Positions 14,951 through 25,128 of a stretch of DNA of 64,000 bases are shown here, one piece after another. A program made the translations under genes and the position numbers. The DNA is from Hydrogenobaculum sp. Y04AAS1. GTDB lineage: Bacteria > Aquificota > Aquificia > Aquificales > Aquificaceae. Every line of letters begins with the position of its first letter. Position 1 is the stretch's first letter. The DNA lies in assembly GCF_000020785.1 (NCBI RefSeq), contig NC_011126.1, positions 930,001 to 994,000 of the forward strand, written 5' to 3'. Below the pieces are notes generated by a model. The model did no database searches and was not told where the DNA came from. It saw only the letters and a program-made list of their open reading frames with translations.

Positions 14951-16270
14951 TTTGCATATATAAAAAGTTGTGCCGTCTTTTACTTCTACTTTTAGGTTAA
15001 AATTATGCACTTGGGCCACCGCTTTTACTATAGAAAGCCCTAGGCCAAGACCTCTTTTATCTTTTGAAACCCTGTAAAAACGTTCAAATATAAAAGGTAA
15101 ACTCTCTTTAGGTATACCAGGCCCAAAATCTTTCACATATATACAATCACCAGTATATCCAAGTATGATATCTTTATCAGAATACTTTATAGCATTTTCC
15201 AAAAGATTTTTCACAGCTATTTTTAAATAGTGTGGGTCTGCTATCCAAGTATCTTGGCTTTTAATATCAAGAATGATATTTCTATTCTGAATAGCAAACT
15301 CTTCTTTTAGTTGATTAAGAAGCAAAACCACATCTAACTCAGTCTTTGAAATAGGTATATTTGATTCTAAACGAGCCAAAGCCAAAAGGTCTTCTGTAAA
15401 CTTGCTAAGCACGTCCGTCTGTTTATAAACCTTCTTAAGCACGCCAAACACCTCATCTTCTTGATAAACTCCTGTCAAAATAAACTCAATTTGAGCTTTT
15501 ATATAGCTAATTGGCGTTTTAAATTCGTGAGAAACATCCGCTATAAAGTTTTTCTGAATTTTTATGGTGTTGTTTAATTTTTCTACCATGTTTTTGAAAG
15601 CCCTAAACATTATTCCGAATTCATCGCTGGTACTACTATCTGGAATATCTATATCCATATTACCAGCGTATATATTTTCAGATATTCTTGTGATATCATC
15701 AAGCTGTTTCAATATCCTGTTTAAAATTGTATATATGGTAAGTACAGAAAATATGACAATACCTACCGTAAGAACAATAAGCATATAAATAAATTGCTTT
15801 ATTACTTTATTTATCTCTCTTAATCTGCCTATTACCACAAAATACACATCTTTTGTTTTTTTGACTATGTAAGCGTAATCTTCTCCGTCCTCTTCAAAAG
15901 TACCCATTGACTTCTTTAAAAATAGATTTAAAATATAGCTGTTTATGGGTATAGGTTTTTCAGAATCTTCAAAAGACCCTACACTTAGCACACTACCATT
16001 TGAAGATAGCACAACAGCAGTTATATTTTCGGATGTAATGTCGTCTATCATATCTTTAGCCTCTTTAGCAAGATTGTTTGAATATATAGAATAGAACTCT
16101 ATAACAGGTTTTGCTTGATTGTTTAGATATGTGTACATATAGTTTATTAGGATTTTATGAAGAACAAATGATGTGCTAATGGCTACAAAACCCATACTTA
16201 AAATTACAAGAACACTAAAAAGGGTTATGAGTCTTAATCTAAAACTCGATGTATTTTTAAACCATAACAT
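14948..16270 (-). CDS. Membrane sensor histidine kinase (HAMP-HisKA-HATPase)
   Basis: The 440-residue protein has membrane helices at about residues 12-35 and 160-185, a periplasmic sensor region between them, a HAMP segment to about 232, and a HisKA domain with phospho-acceptor His248 in DVSHEFKTP. The ATPase part shows the N box (LLENAIKYS), G1 (DFGPGIP), F box (FERFYR) and G2 (GLGLGLSI). No response regulator is adjacent, so it is an orphan kinase of unknown signal. It follows infB by 6 bp, probably in the same transcript. Confidence 0.92.
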   Translation of the reverse strand: MLWFKNTSSFRLRLITLFSVLVILSMGFVAISTSFVLHKILINYMYTYLNNQAKPVIEFYSIYSNNLAKEAKDMIDDITSENITAVVLSSNGSVLSVGSFEDSEKPIPINSYILNLFLKKSMGTFEEDGEDYAYIVKKTKDVYFVVIGRLREINKVIKQFIYMLIVLTVGIVIFSVLTIYTILNRILKQLDDITRISENIYAGNMDIDIPDSSTSDEFGIMFRAFKNMVEKLNNTIKIQKNFIADVSHEFKTPISYIKAQIEFILTGVYQEDEVFGVLKKVYKQTDVLSKFTEDLLALARLESNIPISKTELDVVLLLNQLKEEFAIQNRNIILDIKSQDTWIADPHYLKIAVKNLLENAIKYSDKDIILGYTGDCIYVKDFGPGIPKESLPFIFERFYRVSKDKRGLGLGLSIVKAVAQVHNFNLKVEVKDGTTFYICK

Positions 16271-16276
16271 TAAACG

Positions 16277-18841
16277 TTAAAGGGTTTGCTTCTCTTCCTT
16301 TATTTCATAGCATTCTATTTCATCTTTCATTTTTATATCGTTGTAGTTCTCAAGCTTTATACCGCATTCGTAACCTCTAGCTACCTCGTTTACATCTTCT
16401 TTGAAACGCTTTAAAGACTCTATCTTACCATCGTATATTACAACACCGTTTCTTATAAGTCTTGCTCTTTGATTTCTAACAATTTTACCCTCTAATACAT
16501 AACAACCAGCTACAGTACCAGCGCCCTTTACTTTAAAAGTAGCTCTTACTTCAGCAAGGCCAAGTGTAATTTCTTTCTTCACCGGAGAAAGCATACCGCT
16601 TATGGCTTTCTTCACATCGTCTAAAAGCTCGTATATGATACCATAAACCCTTATATCAACTTTCTCTCTTTCAGCGGCTTCTTTTGCTTTGGCATCTGGT
16701 CTCACATTAAAACCAAGTATTATTGCCTTTGCAGCTTTTGCAAGCATTACATCGCCTTCGGTAATAGAACCTACGCCTTCATGGATTACCTTTATGCTAA
16801 CTTCTGAGGTTTTTATATCTGACAAAGATTTTTTAATGGCTTCCAAAGAACCTACGGCATCAGCTTTGACTATAAGTTTAAGCTCTTTTACTTCACCCTC
16901 TTTGATTTTCTTAAATATATCATCTAAAGATATACCAAGCTCTTTGTTTTTCTCTTGCTCTTTGGCCATTTTCCTTATTTGAGCAAGTTCTTTAGCCTGC
17001 TTTTCAGAATCTACAACCTTTAACACATCTCCAGCCTCCGGCACTTCTTCAAAGCCTATGATCTCTACAGCCATAGAAGGCATCGCTTGTTTTACTCTAT
17101 GGCTAAGACTGTCCATCATAGCCCTTACTCTACCGTAAGTGGCGCCCACCGCAAATATATCCCCTACCTTCAAAGTACCTTCCGTAACAAGCACAGTGGC
17201 TACTGGACCTTTCTGTTTGTCTAGTCTCGATTCTATAATAGTACCCTTAGCCTTTTTGTCTGGATTGGCTTTTAACTCCAGCATGTCTGCCACAAGCATA
17301 ACCATATCAAGAAGCTCATCAACTCCTTGCCCAGTCTTGGCAGATACGTCTACAAAAACAGTATCTCCACCCCATTCTTCTGGTATAATTCCCACTTCCG
17401 ATAACTCTCTTCTTACTCTAGAAGGGTCAGCACCTGGCTTATCTATCTTGTTAACTGCTACCACCATTGGCACGTTAAAAGCTTTAGCATGATTTATAGC
17501 TTCTATAGTTTGGGGCATAACACCATCATCAGCTGCCACAACCAATATAGCAACATCTGTTACCTGAGCACCTCTAGCGCGCAAACTTGTAAACGCTTCG
17601 TGACCTGGAGTATCTAAGAAGGTTATGAGTTTTCCTTCTTTGGTTTTCACCATCGATGCCCCTATGTGTTGGGTTATGCCGCCTTTTTCTTTGGCAGCGA
17701 CGTTTGTTTTTCTTATGGTATCAAGAAGCGTAGTTTTACCATGGTCTACGTGCCCCATCACTACTACTACCGGAGGACGTGATTTTAGCTTTGATTGATC
17801 TTCCTCTTCTTCCGTTTCCTCTTCTATAACTATCTCCGGTTTTTTTATCTCCGCTAGATATCCAAGCTTATCAGCTATTTTAGCAGCTAAGTTAGGATCT
17901 ATATTCTGATTTATGGTTACTAATATGCCTTCTTGGAAAAGTTCTTTTATAATTTGATTTGGGCCTACTCCTAAAAGCTCGGCGAACTCTCTTACAGATA
18001 TCACTTCAGGAATTTCTATTATCTTTATTTCTTCCTCTTTCTTTACTTCTTCTTTTGGTGGAGATGGTTTTTGGGGTTCTTTTTTAGGCTTTTGAGAAGA
18101 CACTTTTTGAGATTCTTGCTTTGTTTCAACTTTTTCTTGTTTTTCAGCTTTTACCTGTATTAGCTCTTCTTTTGCCTTCTCTTGTTTTTCTTCTTTTATC
18201 TTGCTTTTTTCTTCAGTATGTTCTTTCTTTTCTTGAACTACCAGCTTTTCTTCACTGGGCTTTATTTCAGTTAAAGGTTCTTGTTTTAGCTGTTCTTGAG
18301 CAATATTTTCCTCAACAACCTTATCCATACGCTTTACAGGTTTTCCAACAGATTTATCTTGCTCTATCTTTTCTTTTGGTTTTTCTTCCGCTACAGGTTT
18401 TGATTCTACAGGTTGAAAAGTCTCTGAGAGTACTGGTGCTGATAGTTGCTCTTCTTTCTTTGGCTCTGATAGAACAACTTGATCTTTTGTTTCTTGTTTT
18501 ATTTCTGGCTTTCTTGCTGGAACTTCTTGTTTTTTTGGTGTTTGCACTGATTTTACTTGAGGTTTTTTAGAAGTTGGTTTTTGGCTTTTAGCAGATTTAA
18601 TACGCTCTTTTTCTATTTCTTTAGCAACAGTTTTTGGAGTTTCCTCAACAAGCACAGCTTCGGAAAGCTCATAGTAATCTATCAAAAAATCTTTATCTTC
18701 TTCTTCTATATACTGCGTAACTTGGGATATGTTTTTGCTACGCCATTCTCTAAGTACACTTTTTATTTCGTCTACTCTGTCCTCTAAACCGTAGGTTTCA
18801 ACAAAATCTTTTAACCTTATACCGCTTTTTTTCTTTGACAT
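16277..18841 (-). CDS. infB: Translation initiation factor IF-2
   Basis: IF-2 brings initiator tRNA to the ribosome. The GTPase domain starts at [16 protein letters not shown], with DTPGHEAF and NKIDKPGAD downstream, followed by domains II-IV. The 854-residue protein has an IF2-N fold at residues 1-55 and another at about 278-330, joined by a Lys/Glu/Pro/Gln-rich linker of roughly 200 residues that is probably disordered. nusA and rbfA are not adjacent. A TATAAT ends 6 nt before the ATG. Confidence 0.97.
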   Translation of the reverse strand: MSKKKSGIRLKDFVETYGLEDRVDEIKSVLREWRSKNISQVTQYIEEEDKDFLIDYYELSEAVLVEETPKTVAKEIEKERIKSAKSQKPTSKKPQVKSVQTPKKQEVPARKPEIKQETKDQVVLSEPKKEEQLSAPVLSETFQPVESKPVAEEKPKEKIEQDKSVGKPVKRMDKVVEENIAQEQLKQEPLTEIKPSEEKLVVQEKKEHTEEKSKIKEEKQEKAKEELIQVKAEKQEKVETKQESQKVSSQKPKKEPQKPSPPKEEVKKEEEIKIIEIPEVISVREFAELLGVGPNQIIKELFQEGILVTINQNIDPNLAAKIADKLGYLAEIKKPEIVIEEETEEEEDQSKLKSRPPVVVVMGHVDHGKTTLLDTIRKTNVAAKEKGGITQHIGASMVKTKEGKLITFLDTPGHEAFTSLRARGAQVTDVAILVVAADDGVMPQTIEAINHAKAFNVPMVVAVNKIDKPGADPSRVRRELSEVGIIPEEWGGDTVFVDVSAKTGQGVDELLDMVMLVADMLELKANPDKKAKGTIIESRLDKQKGPVATVLVTEGTLKVGDIFAVGATYGRVRAMMDSLSHRVKQAMPSMAVEIIGFEEVPEAGDVLKVVDSEKQAKELAQIRKMAKEQEKNKELGISLDDIFKKIKEGEVKELKLIVKADAVGSLEAIKKSLSDIKTSEVSIKVIHEGVGSITEGDVMLAKAAKAIILGFNVRPDAKAKEAAEREKVDIRVYGIIYELLDDVKKAISGMLSPVKKEITLGLAEVRATFKVKGAGTVAGCYVLEGKIVRNQRARLIRNGVVIYDGKIESLKRFKEDVNEVARGYECGIKLENYNDIKMKDEIECYEIKEEKQTL

Positions 18842-18847
18842 ACTATT

Positions 18848-18853
18848 ATTATA
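18848..18853 (-). promoter_or_regulatory. -10 element (TATAAT) before infB
   Basis: Minus-strand TATAAT (18853-18848) is followed by 6 nt and the infB ATG at 18841. No Shine-Dalgarno sequence is visible, so a leaderless start is inferred. Confidence 0.55.
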
Positions 18854-18894
18854 CCTGAAAACCTTGAAAATTATTATACTTTATGAAGCCTTAA

Positions 18895-18967
18895 TGGAGT
18901 CGACGGGACTTGAACCCGTGACCTCCGACATGCCATATCGGCGCTCTCCCAACTGAGCTACGACCCC
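18895..18967 (-). tRNA. tRNA-Ala (GGC anticodon)
   Basis: The 73-nt gene folds as a full cloverleaf: acceptor GGGGTCG/CGACTCC, D arm, anticodon loop ATGGCAT with GGC at positions 34-36, and T arm with GGTTCAAGT. The acceptor has the G3-U70 wobble pair that marks tRNA-Ala. The discriminator is A, and the CCA end is not encoded. It lies 20 bp downstream of the small 58-residue gene and upstream of infB on the same strand. Confidence 0.95.
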
Positions 18968-18987
18968 TAAATAAAACTAAGTATATT

Positions 18988-19164
18988 TTACATCAATTTT
19001 TGTTTATTTTCAAGTTTTTCTTTCTCCTCCCTATATATATCTTCAAAATCGCTTCTAGGACTAGATTTAAGTTTATCTAAAAGTGCTTTTCGTCTTTTAA
19101 TCTCTTCAGACACTAAAACTTTGCTTTCTTGTTTAAGAGTACCTATAAGTCGTTCGTAAGCCAT
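18988..19164 (-). CDS. Small charged coiled-coil protein, unknown function
   Basis: From the ATG at 19164, which has a strong AGGAGG seven bases upstream, the protein has 58 residues. It is mostly helical and highly charged (Lys/Glu), with heptad-like Leu and Ile spacing, and has no cysteines, membrane helix or known motif. It precedes tRNA-Ala by 20 bp and may share its transcript. No family is recognised. Confidence 0.6.
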   Translation of the reverse strand: MAYERLIGTLKQESKVLVSEEIKRRKALLDKLKSSPRSDFEDIYREEKEKLENKQKLM

Positions 19165-19261
19165 AAACAACCTCCTTTCAAAATTGGTATAACTATATAT
19201 ATAACAAGTAAACAATTTTGCAATGATTAACTGATAAATATTATAAAAAGAAGGTCGTTAT

Positions 19262-19286
19262 TTAAATAAAAGCCCCAAACGGGGCT
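19262..19286 (-). terminator. Rho-independent terminator of the atpF'-F-H-A run
   Basis: On the minus strand AGCCCC-GTTT-GGGGCT (19286-19271) forms a 6-bp hairpin and is followed by TTTATTTA. It lies 26 bp beyond the atpA stop codon. Confidence 0.8.
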
Positions 19287-19311
19287 AAATATATTTTATT
19301 AGATTAAACTA

Positions 19312-20820
19312 TCATGGAATAAAGCTTGCCTTAAATTTGTCTAAAGCTGTTTTTAGCTTAGATTTTACAGAATCATCTATAGCTTTTTTGGTTTTTAACT
19401 CATCTAAGAGGTCTTTGAAGTTTGCATCTAAAAATCCATACAACTCCATTTCAAACTTTCTTACAGATGACACAGGTATATCGTCAAGGTAACCGTTTGT
19501 ACCTGCGTATATAGCTATTACTTGCTTTTCTACAGGTATAGGACTGTAAGGACCTTGCTTTAACAATTCTACAAGCCTTAAACCTCTATTGATGGTGTCT
19601 TGAGTAGCCTTATCCAAATCAGAAGCAAACTGCATAAAAGCTTCCAATTCTCTAAACTGAGCTAAGTCAAGCCTCAAAGTACCAGCCACTTGCTTCATAG
19701 CTTTTATCTGAGCACTACCGCCAACCCTTGAAACAGAAAGACCTACGTTGATAGCTGGTCTTATACCTTTGTTAAAAAGGTCTGGCTCTAAGTATATCTG
19801 ACCATCTGTAATAGATATAACGTTTGTTGGTATGTAAGCCGACACATCACCAGCCTTTGTTTCTATGATAGGAAGAGCTGTCAAAGAACCTGCGCCAAGC
19901 TCATCGTATAGCTTAGCCGCTCTTTCCAATAGCCTTGAGTGTAGATAGAATACATCACCAGGATAAGCTTCTCTTCCGGGAGGACGTCTTACCAACAAAG
20001 AAAGCTGTCTGTAAGCTTCGGCATGTTTTGATAGGTCATCGTAAACGATGAGAGCATGTTTACCGTTGTCTCTAAAATACTCGCCTATTGTACAACCAGT
20101 AAATGGTGCCAAATATTGCAAAGGAGCTGGGTCCGTGGCAGAAGCCACTACAACGGTGGTATATTTCATAGCCCCTTCCCTTTCAAGAAGCTCTATGATG
20201 CGGGCAGTAGTAGATTTCTTTTGACCTATGGCCACATATATACAATATACATCTGTATCTTTTTGGTTAAGTATGGTGTCTATAGCAACAGTGGTTTTAC
20301 CTGTGGCCCTATCTCCTATTATAAGCTCTCTTTGCCCTCTACCTATTGGTATCATAGCGTCTATAGCTTTTATACCTGTTTGAAGAGGTTCGTGAACAGA
20401 CTTTCTTTTCACTATACCCGGAGCTATCTTTTCTACTGGGCTCCTATGCTTTGCATTGATGGGGCCTTTGCCATCTAGTGGATTACCTAATGGATCTATA
20501 ACTCTACCTACAAGTTCTTCGCCCACAGGAGCGTCCAATATTCTACCCGTACGCTTTACTATACTGCCTTCTTTTATACCAGACTCTGAACCAAGTATTA
20601 TGATACCAACGTTGTCTTCTTCAAGGTTAAAAGCGAGTCCAGCCTCACCACTGTCAAATTCCAAAAGCTCGTTGGCCATAACGTTGTCAAGACCGTAGGC
20701 TCTTGCAACACCATCACCTACAGCATAAACTACGCCAACCTCTTCCATCTTTATGTCTGTTTCAAAGCTTTGAAGCTGAGATTTCAGTATCTCCAAAGCG
20801 TCGTCGTAAGCAAGTGTCAT
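19312..20820 (-). CDS. atpA: ATP synthase F1 alpha subunit
   Basis: The 502-residue non-catalytic nucleotide-binding subunit of F1 carries Walker [15 protein letters not shown] near residue 170, the alpha-type [14 protein letters not shown] near 365 and the Arg finger within it. It pairs with beta, whose gene is 4.6 kb away. Upstream on the strand are atpH, atpF and atpF'. The gamma, epsilon, a and c genes are not in this window. A 106-bp leader with several hairpins separates it from atpH. Confidence 0.97.
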   Translation of the reverse strand: MTLAYDDALEILKSQLQSFETDIKMEEVGVVYAVGDGVARAYGLDNVMANELLEFDSGEAGLAFNLEEDNVGIIILGSESGIKEGSIVKRTGRILDAPVGEELVGRVIDPLGNPLDGKGPINAKHRSPVEKIAPGIVKRKSVHEPLQTGIKAIDAMIPIGRGQRELIIGDRATGKTTVAIDTILNQKDTDVYCIYVAIGQKKSTTARIIELLEREGAMKYTTVVVASATDPAPLQYLAPFTGCTIGEYFRDNGKHALIVYDDLSKHAEAYRQLSLLVRRPPGREAYPGDVFYLHSRLLERAAKLYDELGAGSLTALPIIETKAGDVSAYIPTNVISITDGQIYLEPDLFNKGIRPAINVGLSVSRVGGSAQIKAMKQVAGTLRLDLAQFRELEAFMQFASDLDKATQDTINRGLRLVELLKQGPYSPIPVEKQVIAIYAGTNGYLDDIPVSSVRKFEMELYGFLDANFKDLLDELKTKKAIDDSVKSKLKTALDKFKASFIP

Positions 20821-20835
20821 ATCTCACACCCTTTT

Positions 20836-20920
20836 ATCAAGGATACCCTTGATGCTGGTATTTTTACCCCGCCTTCTTTTTAGCGTGAAGGCCCTTCCAG
20901 CCGGCGGCTTTTACCTTCAC
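20836..20920 (-). promoter_or_regulatory. Structured leader between atpH and atpA with competing hairpins
   Basis: On the minus strand the gap has three complementary parts in order: GTGAAGG (20920-20914), GCCTTCAC (20892-20885) and GAAGGC (20876-20871). The middle part can pair with the first (7 bp) or the third (6 bp), but not both. Between the first two lies a small GC-rich stem (AGCC/GGCT). Nearest to atpA is a perfect 7-bp hairpin, ATCAAGG with a 4-nt loop (20853-20836), 15 nt before the ATG. This resembles an attenuator or a translational control structure. Function is inferred. Confidence 0.5.
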
Positions 20921-20926
20921 ACCGTT

Positions 20927-21475
20927 TTATAAGCTTTTAACTTTATTGGATAAATTTTGCAAAACACTTCTTACAGATGTATCAAGCACCAATCCAGAGA
21001 GCCTTAATTCAAAGCCACCTATCAGAGCTTCGTTAACAGATATTTCTGGCTCTATCTTTCTATTTAAAACCTTTTCAACTCTTTGTATTATTTCGTCTAC
21101 AAGCTCTTTGACGGGCTCTTTGGCAAAGATAAGTTTACCTTTATAAATAGACAATATCTTTTCAGATTCGTAATCAAACAACCTTTTAATCTCACCAACA
21201 ATTCTAAGAAGGTTTAAGTCAATAAGTTCATCCACAAAAAACTCTATTTCTTTTGGTATATTACCCTTTTGTATAAGACTTTTTATAAAAAGTTTTTTCT
21301 GCTCATTTGACACAAAAGGAGACAAAACAAAATCTCTAAACTTAGGTTCTTTTTTGTATAATACCCCTAAAAGCCCTAAAAAATCAGATACTGCGCTAAG
21401 AGATTCTTTGTCTTTTGGAACGGAAAAAACAATCTTCTTTGACAGCTTTCTAGCCAACTCCTTGTTTACCTTCAT
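20927..21475 (-). CDS. atpH: ATP synthase F1 delta subunit
   Basis: The 182-residue peripheral-stalk subunit joins F1 alpha to the b dimer. The C-terminal signature, ISVNEALIGGFELRLSGLVLDTSVRS, is the conserved delta motif, and the N-terminal helical domain fits the family. Its ATG overlaps the atpF stop as ATGA (21472-21475), so delta and b are coupled. Confidence 0.93.
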   Translation of the reverse strand: MKVNKELARKLSKKIVFSVPKDKESLSAVSDFLGLLGVLYKKEPKFRDFVLSPFVSNEQKKLFIKSLIQKGNIPKEIEFFVDELIDLNLLRIVGEIKRLFDYESEKILSIYKGKLIFAKEPVKELVDEIIQRVEKVLNRKIEPEISVNEALIGGFELRLSGLVLDTSVRSVLQNLSNKVKSL

Positions 21476-21954
21476 TTACCTAACCTCTCAAGCCTTGACT
21501 TTATATAAGAAACTTCTACCTTCTCATCTTTAAAAGCCTCTTTTAGCTTCACCTCTGCTTTTGATATCAAAGATGAACTAAGTCCAGATATAAGTTGAGA
21601 CTTTAGTCTGTTGGCTTCTACCTCTACTATTTCTTTACCCATCTTCTCTATGTTCTCGGCCACCATCTTCGCATGAGACAGTATCTCATCGTATTGTTCT
21701 TTTGCAAGTATCCTTTGATTTTCAAGAGCTTTTTCATATTTCTTTCTTGCTTCTTCAACTTCTTTCTTTGCCAAAGACACAGTCTCTCTATTGGATAAAA
21801 GCTTAGAAAGAGGTTCTTCTACTTGAGATATAAATGATTTGTAAGCTTTCTCAAACATATCTTTTATTTGCTTACCGGCAAACTTATAAACTAAAGCAAA
21901 AAATAATATTACGTTAACAGCTTTCCATATATTTTCAAATACATAGTTAGACAT
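21472..21954 (-). CDS. atpF: ATP synthase F0 b subunit
   Basis: A 160-residue protein with one N-terminal membrane helix (about residues 8-25) followed by a long charged helix rich in Lys and Glu, the form of the b stalk subunit. Order within the run (b', b, delta, alpha) supports the call, because b and b' are too alike in composition to be told apart by motif. It starts 3 bp after the b' gene. Confidence 0.88.
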   Translation of the reverse strand: MSNYVFENIWKAVNVILFFALVYKFAGKQIKDMFEKAYKSFISQVEEPLSKLLSNRETVSLAKKEVEEARKKYEKALENQRILAKEQYDEILSHAKMVAENIEKMGKEIVEVEANRLKSQLISGLSSSLISKAEVKLKEAFKDEKVEVSYIKSRLERLGK

Positions 21955-21957
21955 AAA

Positions 21958-22386
21958 CTACCCCTTTATTACCTTTTCTACCAGCGATTCTACCAAAGAG
22001 TCCAAAGAAGCTTCTAAAACTTTTTTCTGTTCTTCTAGTTCTTGTTTTATCTTTTCTATTTGAGTACGGTATTCGAGTTCAGCCTTTTCCTCAGCTTCTT
22101 TTAAGATTCTTTGTTTCTCATCGTTTGCTTTTTTTATAGCCTCTTCCAAAATCTCTTGAGCTTCTTTTTTAGCTTTTTCTAAGATCTCTTGAGCTTCTTT
22201 TAAAAGCATTTCACGTTCTTTGGCAAGAGCCTGAGCTTCCTTAAGCGTTTTATCAGCTTGATCTTGTCTTTCTTTAGCTATACCAAGATACGGTTTCAAA
22301 ACCATATAATTTACAATGGCTACAAAAACTAGAAAAAGGACAATCTCCACAAACAAGGTTTCATTGGGTATAATGCCTATACTCAT
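21958..22386 (-). CDS. atpF': ATP synthase F0 b' subunit
   Basis: The 142-residue protein has an N-terminal membrane helix (FVEIVLFLVFVAIVNYMVL) ending in LKPYLGIAKERQ, the b-type turn into the stalk, then a continuous Glu/Lys/Ala helix. Two distinct b-type genes in tandem imply a heterodimeric stalk, as in photosynthetic bacteria and Aquificales. It is first in the run and has its own promoter. Confidence 0.88.
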   Translation of the reverse strand: MSIGIIPNETLFVEIVLFLVFVAIVNYMVLKPYLGIAKERQDQADKTLKEAQALAKEREMLLKEAQEILEKAKKEAQEILEEAIKKANDEKQRILKEAEEKAELEYRTQIEKIKQELEEQKKVLEASLDSLVESLVEKVIKG

Positions 22387-22408
22387 ACTAAGCCTCCATT
22401 AAAGTATT

Positions 22409-22438
22409 ATTATAACATGGCTCCATAGCTTTGCGCAA
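22409..22438 (-). promoter_or_regulatory. Promoter of the atpF'-atpF-atpH-atpA run
   Basis: On the minus strand TTGCGC (22438-22433), an 18-bp spacer and TATAAT (22414-22409) with a TGT extension precede a GGAGG Shine-Dalgarno sequence and the atpF' ATG. The smpB gene starts divergently 94 bp away. Confidence 0.75.
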
Positions 22439-22480
22439 ATTAAATACACTTACTAATGTAGATATAGTATATTATATATT

Positions 22481-22957
22481 ATGAAAAAACAAGAACAAAA
22501 TAATACACCAAGGTATGTAAACAAAGAAGGCTTGCATGAAAATGAGGTTGTGGAAACTTATCAAGCGGGTATTGAGCTTTTAGGACCAGAAATAAAATCC
22601 ATAAGAAACAAACAAACCGTATCTTTCAAAGATGCTTTTGTTAGGATAGAAAACGGCGAAGCATTTTTACACAACTTATACATAGCTCCTTACAAGTACG
22701 CCACTATAAAACCTCCGGATCCACTTAGAAAGAGAAAGCTACTTCTTCATAAAAGGGAAATTTTGAGGCTTTTAGGAAAATCAAAGGAAAAAGGTTATAC
22801 GATAATACCGCTTAGCCTTTACTTTAAAAACGGCAAAGTAAAAGTAGATATAGCTCTTGTCAAAGGTAAAAAACTTTACGATAAAAGAAAAGAGCTAAAA
22901 GAAAAAGATATAAAGAGAGAACTACAAAGAGAGTTTAAAGGGAGAGTAAAGCTCTAA
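22481..22957 (+). CDS. smpB: SsrA-binding protein SmpB
   Basis: SmpB works with tmRNA in rescuing stalled ribosomes. The family signatures are ETYQAGIELLGPEIKSIR near residue 28, LLLHKREILRL near 88 and the basic C-terminal tail GKKLYDKRKELKEKD. The 158-residue size is normal. No tmRNA gene was recognised in the window. It overlaps the RNase R start by one base, linking the two trans-translation and RNA-decay partners. Confidence 0.96.
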   Translation: MKKQEQNNTPRYVNKEGLHENEVVETYQAGIELLGPEIKSIRNKQTVSFKDAFVRIENGEAFLHNLYIAPYKYATIKPPDPLRKRKLLLHKREILRLLGKSKEKGYTIIPLSLYFKNGKVKVDIALVKGKKLYDKRKELKEKDIKRELQREFKGRVKL

Positions 22958-25041
22958 TGGAAAAAGAAGAAATAGTTACAGCTATAGAGAGTTTGTTGTC
23001 TTCCAAGAAAAAACCAGTCTCTTTTGGTGAACTTACAAAACATATACCAGTAGATAAAAAGATACTTAGGAAGACTTTAAGAGAGTTAATCAAACAAGAT
23101 AAAATCATCACCACCAAAGGACATTTTAGCCTAAACAGAGAATCTATAAAAAAGGTAGTAGGTGCTGTAGAGGCAAATCCAGCAGGTTTTGGATTTTTAA
23201 TACGAAAGGATGGTTCTAAAGATATATACATACCGTTTTTTGAAATGCAGAAAGTGTTTGACAAAGACGAGGTGGAAGGGTATGTTGTCCTTTACAAAGG
23301 AAAAGAAGAGATAAGAATTGAAAGAGTCCTAAAACGAGCTAGAAAAGAGTTTGTTTGCAGCATATCAAATTTCAAAAAATGCATTGCAAACCCAATAGAC
23401 GAAAACCACTTTCACGATATAGAGCTTTCTAAAAACCAATGCAAAAATTTAAAACCAGAGCAGCTTGTACTTGTAAAGATAACAAAATACCCTACAAAGA
23501 CTCAAAAAGCCAAAGGAAAAATAATTGAAGTAATAGGAAATCCATCTGAAAGTTTCTTGTCTTTGGAGCTTTTAAAAAGAAAATACAACTTAAAAAATCA
23601 ATACCCAAAAGAGGCTATAAAAGATCTAAACTCGTTTTTAGAAAAATTTGATTTTCAAAAGGAGATATCAAGACGAAAAGATTTAAGAGACCAACCTTGT
23701 TTTACCATAGACCCAATAAGAGCAAAAGACTTTGACGATGCAGTTTATCTTGAAAAAGAAGGTGATGACTACAGGCTTTTTGTACATATAGCAGATGTGT
23801 CTTTGTTTGTAAAATTTGGAAGTGCCCTTGACAAAGAAGCCTACGAAAGAGGTACCACAATTTACCTTCCAGGAGAAGCTATACATATGCTTCCAGAAGA
23901 GCTATCTTCAAACCTTTGTAGTCTTGTGCCAAATGAAGACAGATTTTGTCTTAGCGTGGAGATGGTTTTTGATAAAAGCGCAAAATTAAAACATTACGAG
24001 ATATATGAAAGCGTTATAAATTCAAAGGCAAGGCTCACCTACGACCAAGCTTTAGATATAATAACTGGTAAAATCAAGCCACCACTTCCAAGCATAAGAG
24101 AAACCCTTATTGAGATGGAAAATCTCTATAGAAAAAGACATAAGATGAGATGGGACTTAGGAAGTATAGACTTTGACCTACCAGAGGCTGAGATCGTAAT
24201 AGACGAAACGGGTGAACCAAGTGCTATACTACCTTACGAAAGACATATAGCTCATAGGATAATAGAGGAATTTATGGTATCTGCCAACGAGGTAATAGCG
24301 ACATTCATGAATGAGAAATCAGATTTAGGCTTTTATAGAGTTCATGAAAAACCAAATAAAGACAAAGTCCAAAACCTTCTAGATATACTATCTGGACTTG
24401 GATACAAAACTACAATGCCAGATGATTTCGAGCCAAAATTTTTCCAACGTATTATAGAACATTTTGAGGGAAAAGATGAGGAGTTTTTGGTGAGATTTTT
24501 AACCTTAAGAAGTATGCAAAAAGCCAAGTACTCACCCATAGACATAGGACACTTTGGCCTTGCATCAAAACATTATACGCACTTTACCTCTCCCATCAGA
24601 AGGTATCCAGATATTATAGTACATCGGATAATAAAATCTATTTTAAAGAAAAAACCTTTAGCTTTTAATATGAGCTATCTTGAAGAAGCAGCAGTGCATT
24701 TGTCTGAAAAAGAACGTTTGGCTGATAAAATTGAATACGAAGCTATAGATTTCTTAAGAGCAAGGTTTATGAAAGATAAGATAGGAGAGATATTTGAAGG
24801 CATTATCACCGGTATAATACAAAACGGTATCTTCGTGCAGATAAAAACCATATTGGCCGAAGGGTTTGTAAGCATAAGCTCTATGGAAGGTGATTTTATC
24901 TACGACCAAGAAAATCATAGGTTTATAGATACCAAAAGCCATAAAACCTATAGGTTGGGAGATAGTGTAAAAGTAAAAGTAATAAAAGTAGATGAACAAA
25001 AAGGAAAGCTAGACTTTGAGATAGTAGAAGAAGTTATATAA
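22957..25041 (+). CDS. rnr: Ribonuclease R
   Basis: This 3'-5' exonuclease degrades structured RNA and acts with SmpB-tmRNA on stalled messages. The 694-residue protein has an N-terminal helix-turn-helix and cold-shock domains (to about residue 210). The RNB catalytic domain follows, with DPIRAKDFDDAV (four conserved Asp near residue 250), HFTSPIRRYPD and the C-terminal S1 domain from about residue 610. It lacks the long Lys-rich tail of the E. coli enzyme. Its stop lies 8 bp from the convergent tRNA-Met. Confidence 0.95.
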   Translation: MEKEEIVTAIESLLSSKKKPVSFGELTKHIPVDKKILRKTLRELIKQDKIITTKGHFSLNRESIKKVVGAVEANPAGFGFLIRKDGSKDIYIPFFEMQKVFDKDEVEGYVVLYKGKEEIRIERVLKRARKEFVCSISNFKKCIANPIDENHFHDIELSKNQCKNLKPEQLVLVKITKYPTKTQKAKGKIIEVIGNPSESFLSLELLKRKYNLKNQYPKEAIKDLNSFLEKFDFQKEISRRKDLRDQPCFTIDPIRAKDFDDAVYLEKEGDDYRLFVHIADVSLFVKFGSALDKEAYERGTTIYLPGEAIHMLPEELSSNLCSLVPNEDRFCLSVEMVFDKSAKLKHYEIYESVINSKARLTYDQALDIITGKIKPPLPSIRETLIEMENLYRKRHKMRWDLGSIDFDLPEAEIVIDETGEPSAILPYERHIAHRIIEEFMVSANEVIATFMNEKSDLGFYRVHEKPNKDKVQNLLDILSGLGYKTTMPDDFEPKFFQRIIEHFEGKDEEFLVRFLTLRSMQKAKYSPIDIGHFGLASKHYTHFTSPIRRYPDIIVHRIIKSILKKKPLAFNMSYLEEAAVHLSEKERLADKIEYEAIDFLRARFMKDKIGEIFEGIITGIIQNGIFVQIKTILAEGFVSISSMEGDFIYDQENHRFIDTKSHKTYRLGDSVKVKVIKVDEQKGKLDFEIVEEVI

Positions 25042-25049
25042 AATAAAAA

Positions 25050-25122
25050 TGGCGGTAGGAGGATTCGAACCTCCGACCTAAGACTTATGAGATCTCCGCT
25101 CTAGCCCCTGAGCTATACCGCC
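25050..25122 (-). tRNA. tRNA-Met (CAT anticodon), elongator type
   Basis: A full cloverleaf of 73 nt: acceptor GGCGGTA/TACCGCC, anticodon loop CTCATAA with CAT at 34-36, T arm GGAGG-TTCGAAT-CCTCC, discriminator A, no encoded CCA. The G1-C72 pair and the lack of three G-C pairs in the anticodon stem rule out an initiator. A tRNA-Ile carrying lysidine at C34 has the same anticodon and cannot be excluded. It lies 6 bp downstream of the cytochrome gene on the same strand and probably shares its transcript. Confidence 0.9.
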
Positions 25123-25128
25123 TTTATA

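Noticed and set aside
18121-18570. Leu/Phe-rich open frame opposite infB
   Set aside because: It is the antisense of the Lys/Glu-rich linker of IF-2, and such frames are composition artefacts.
25050-25122. Initiator tRNA-Met
   Set aside because: It has a G1-C72 pair and no three G-C pairs in the anticodon stem, both features of elongator forms.
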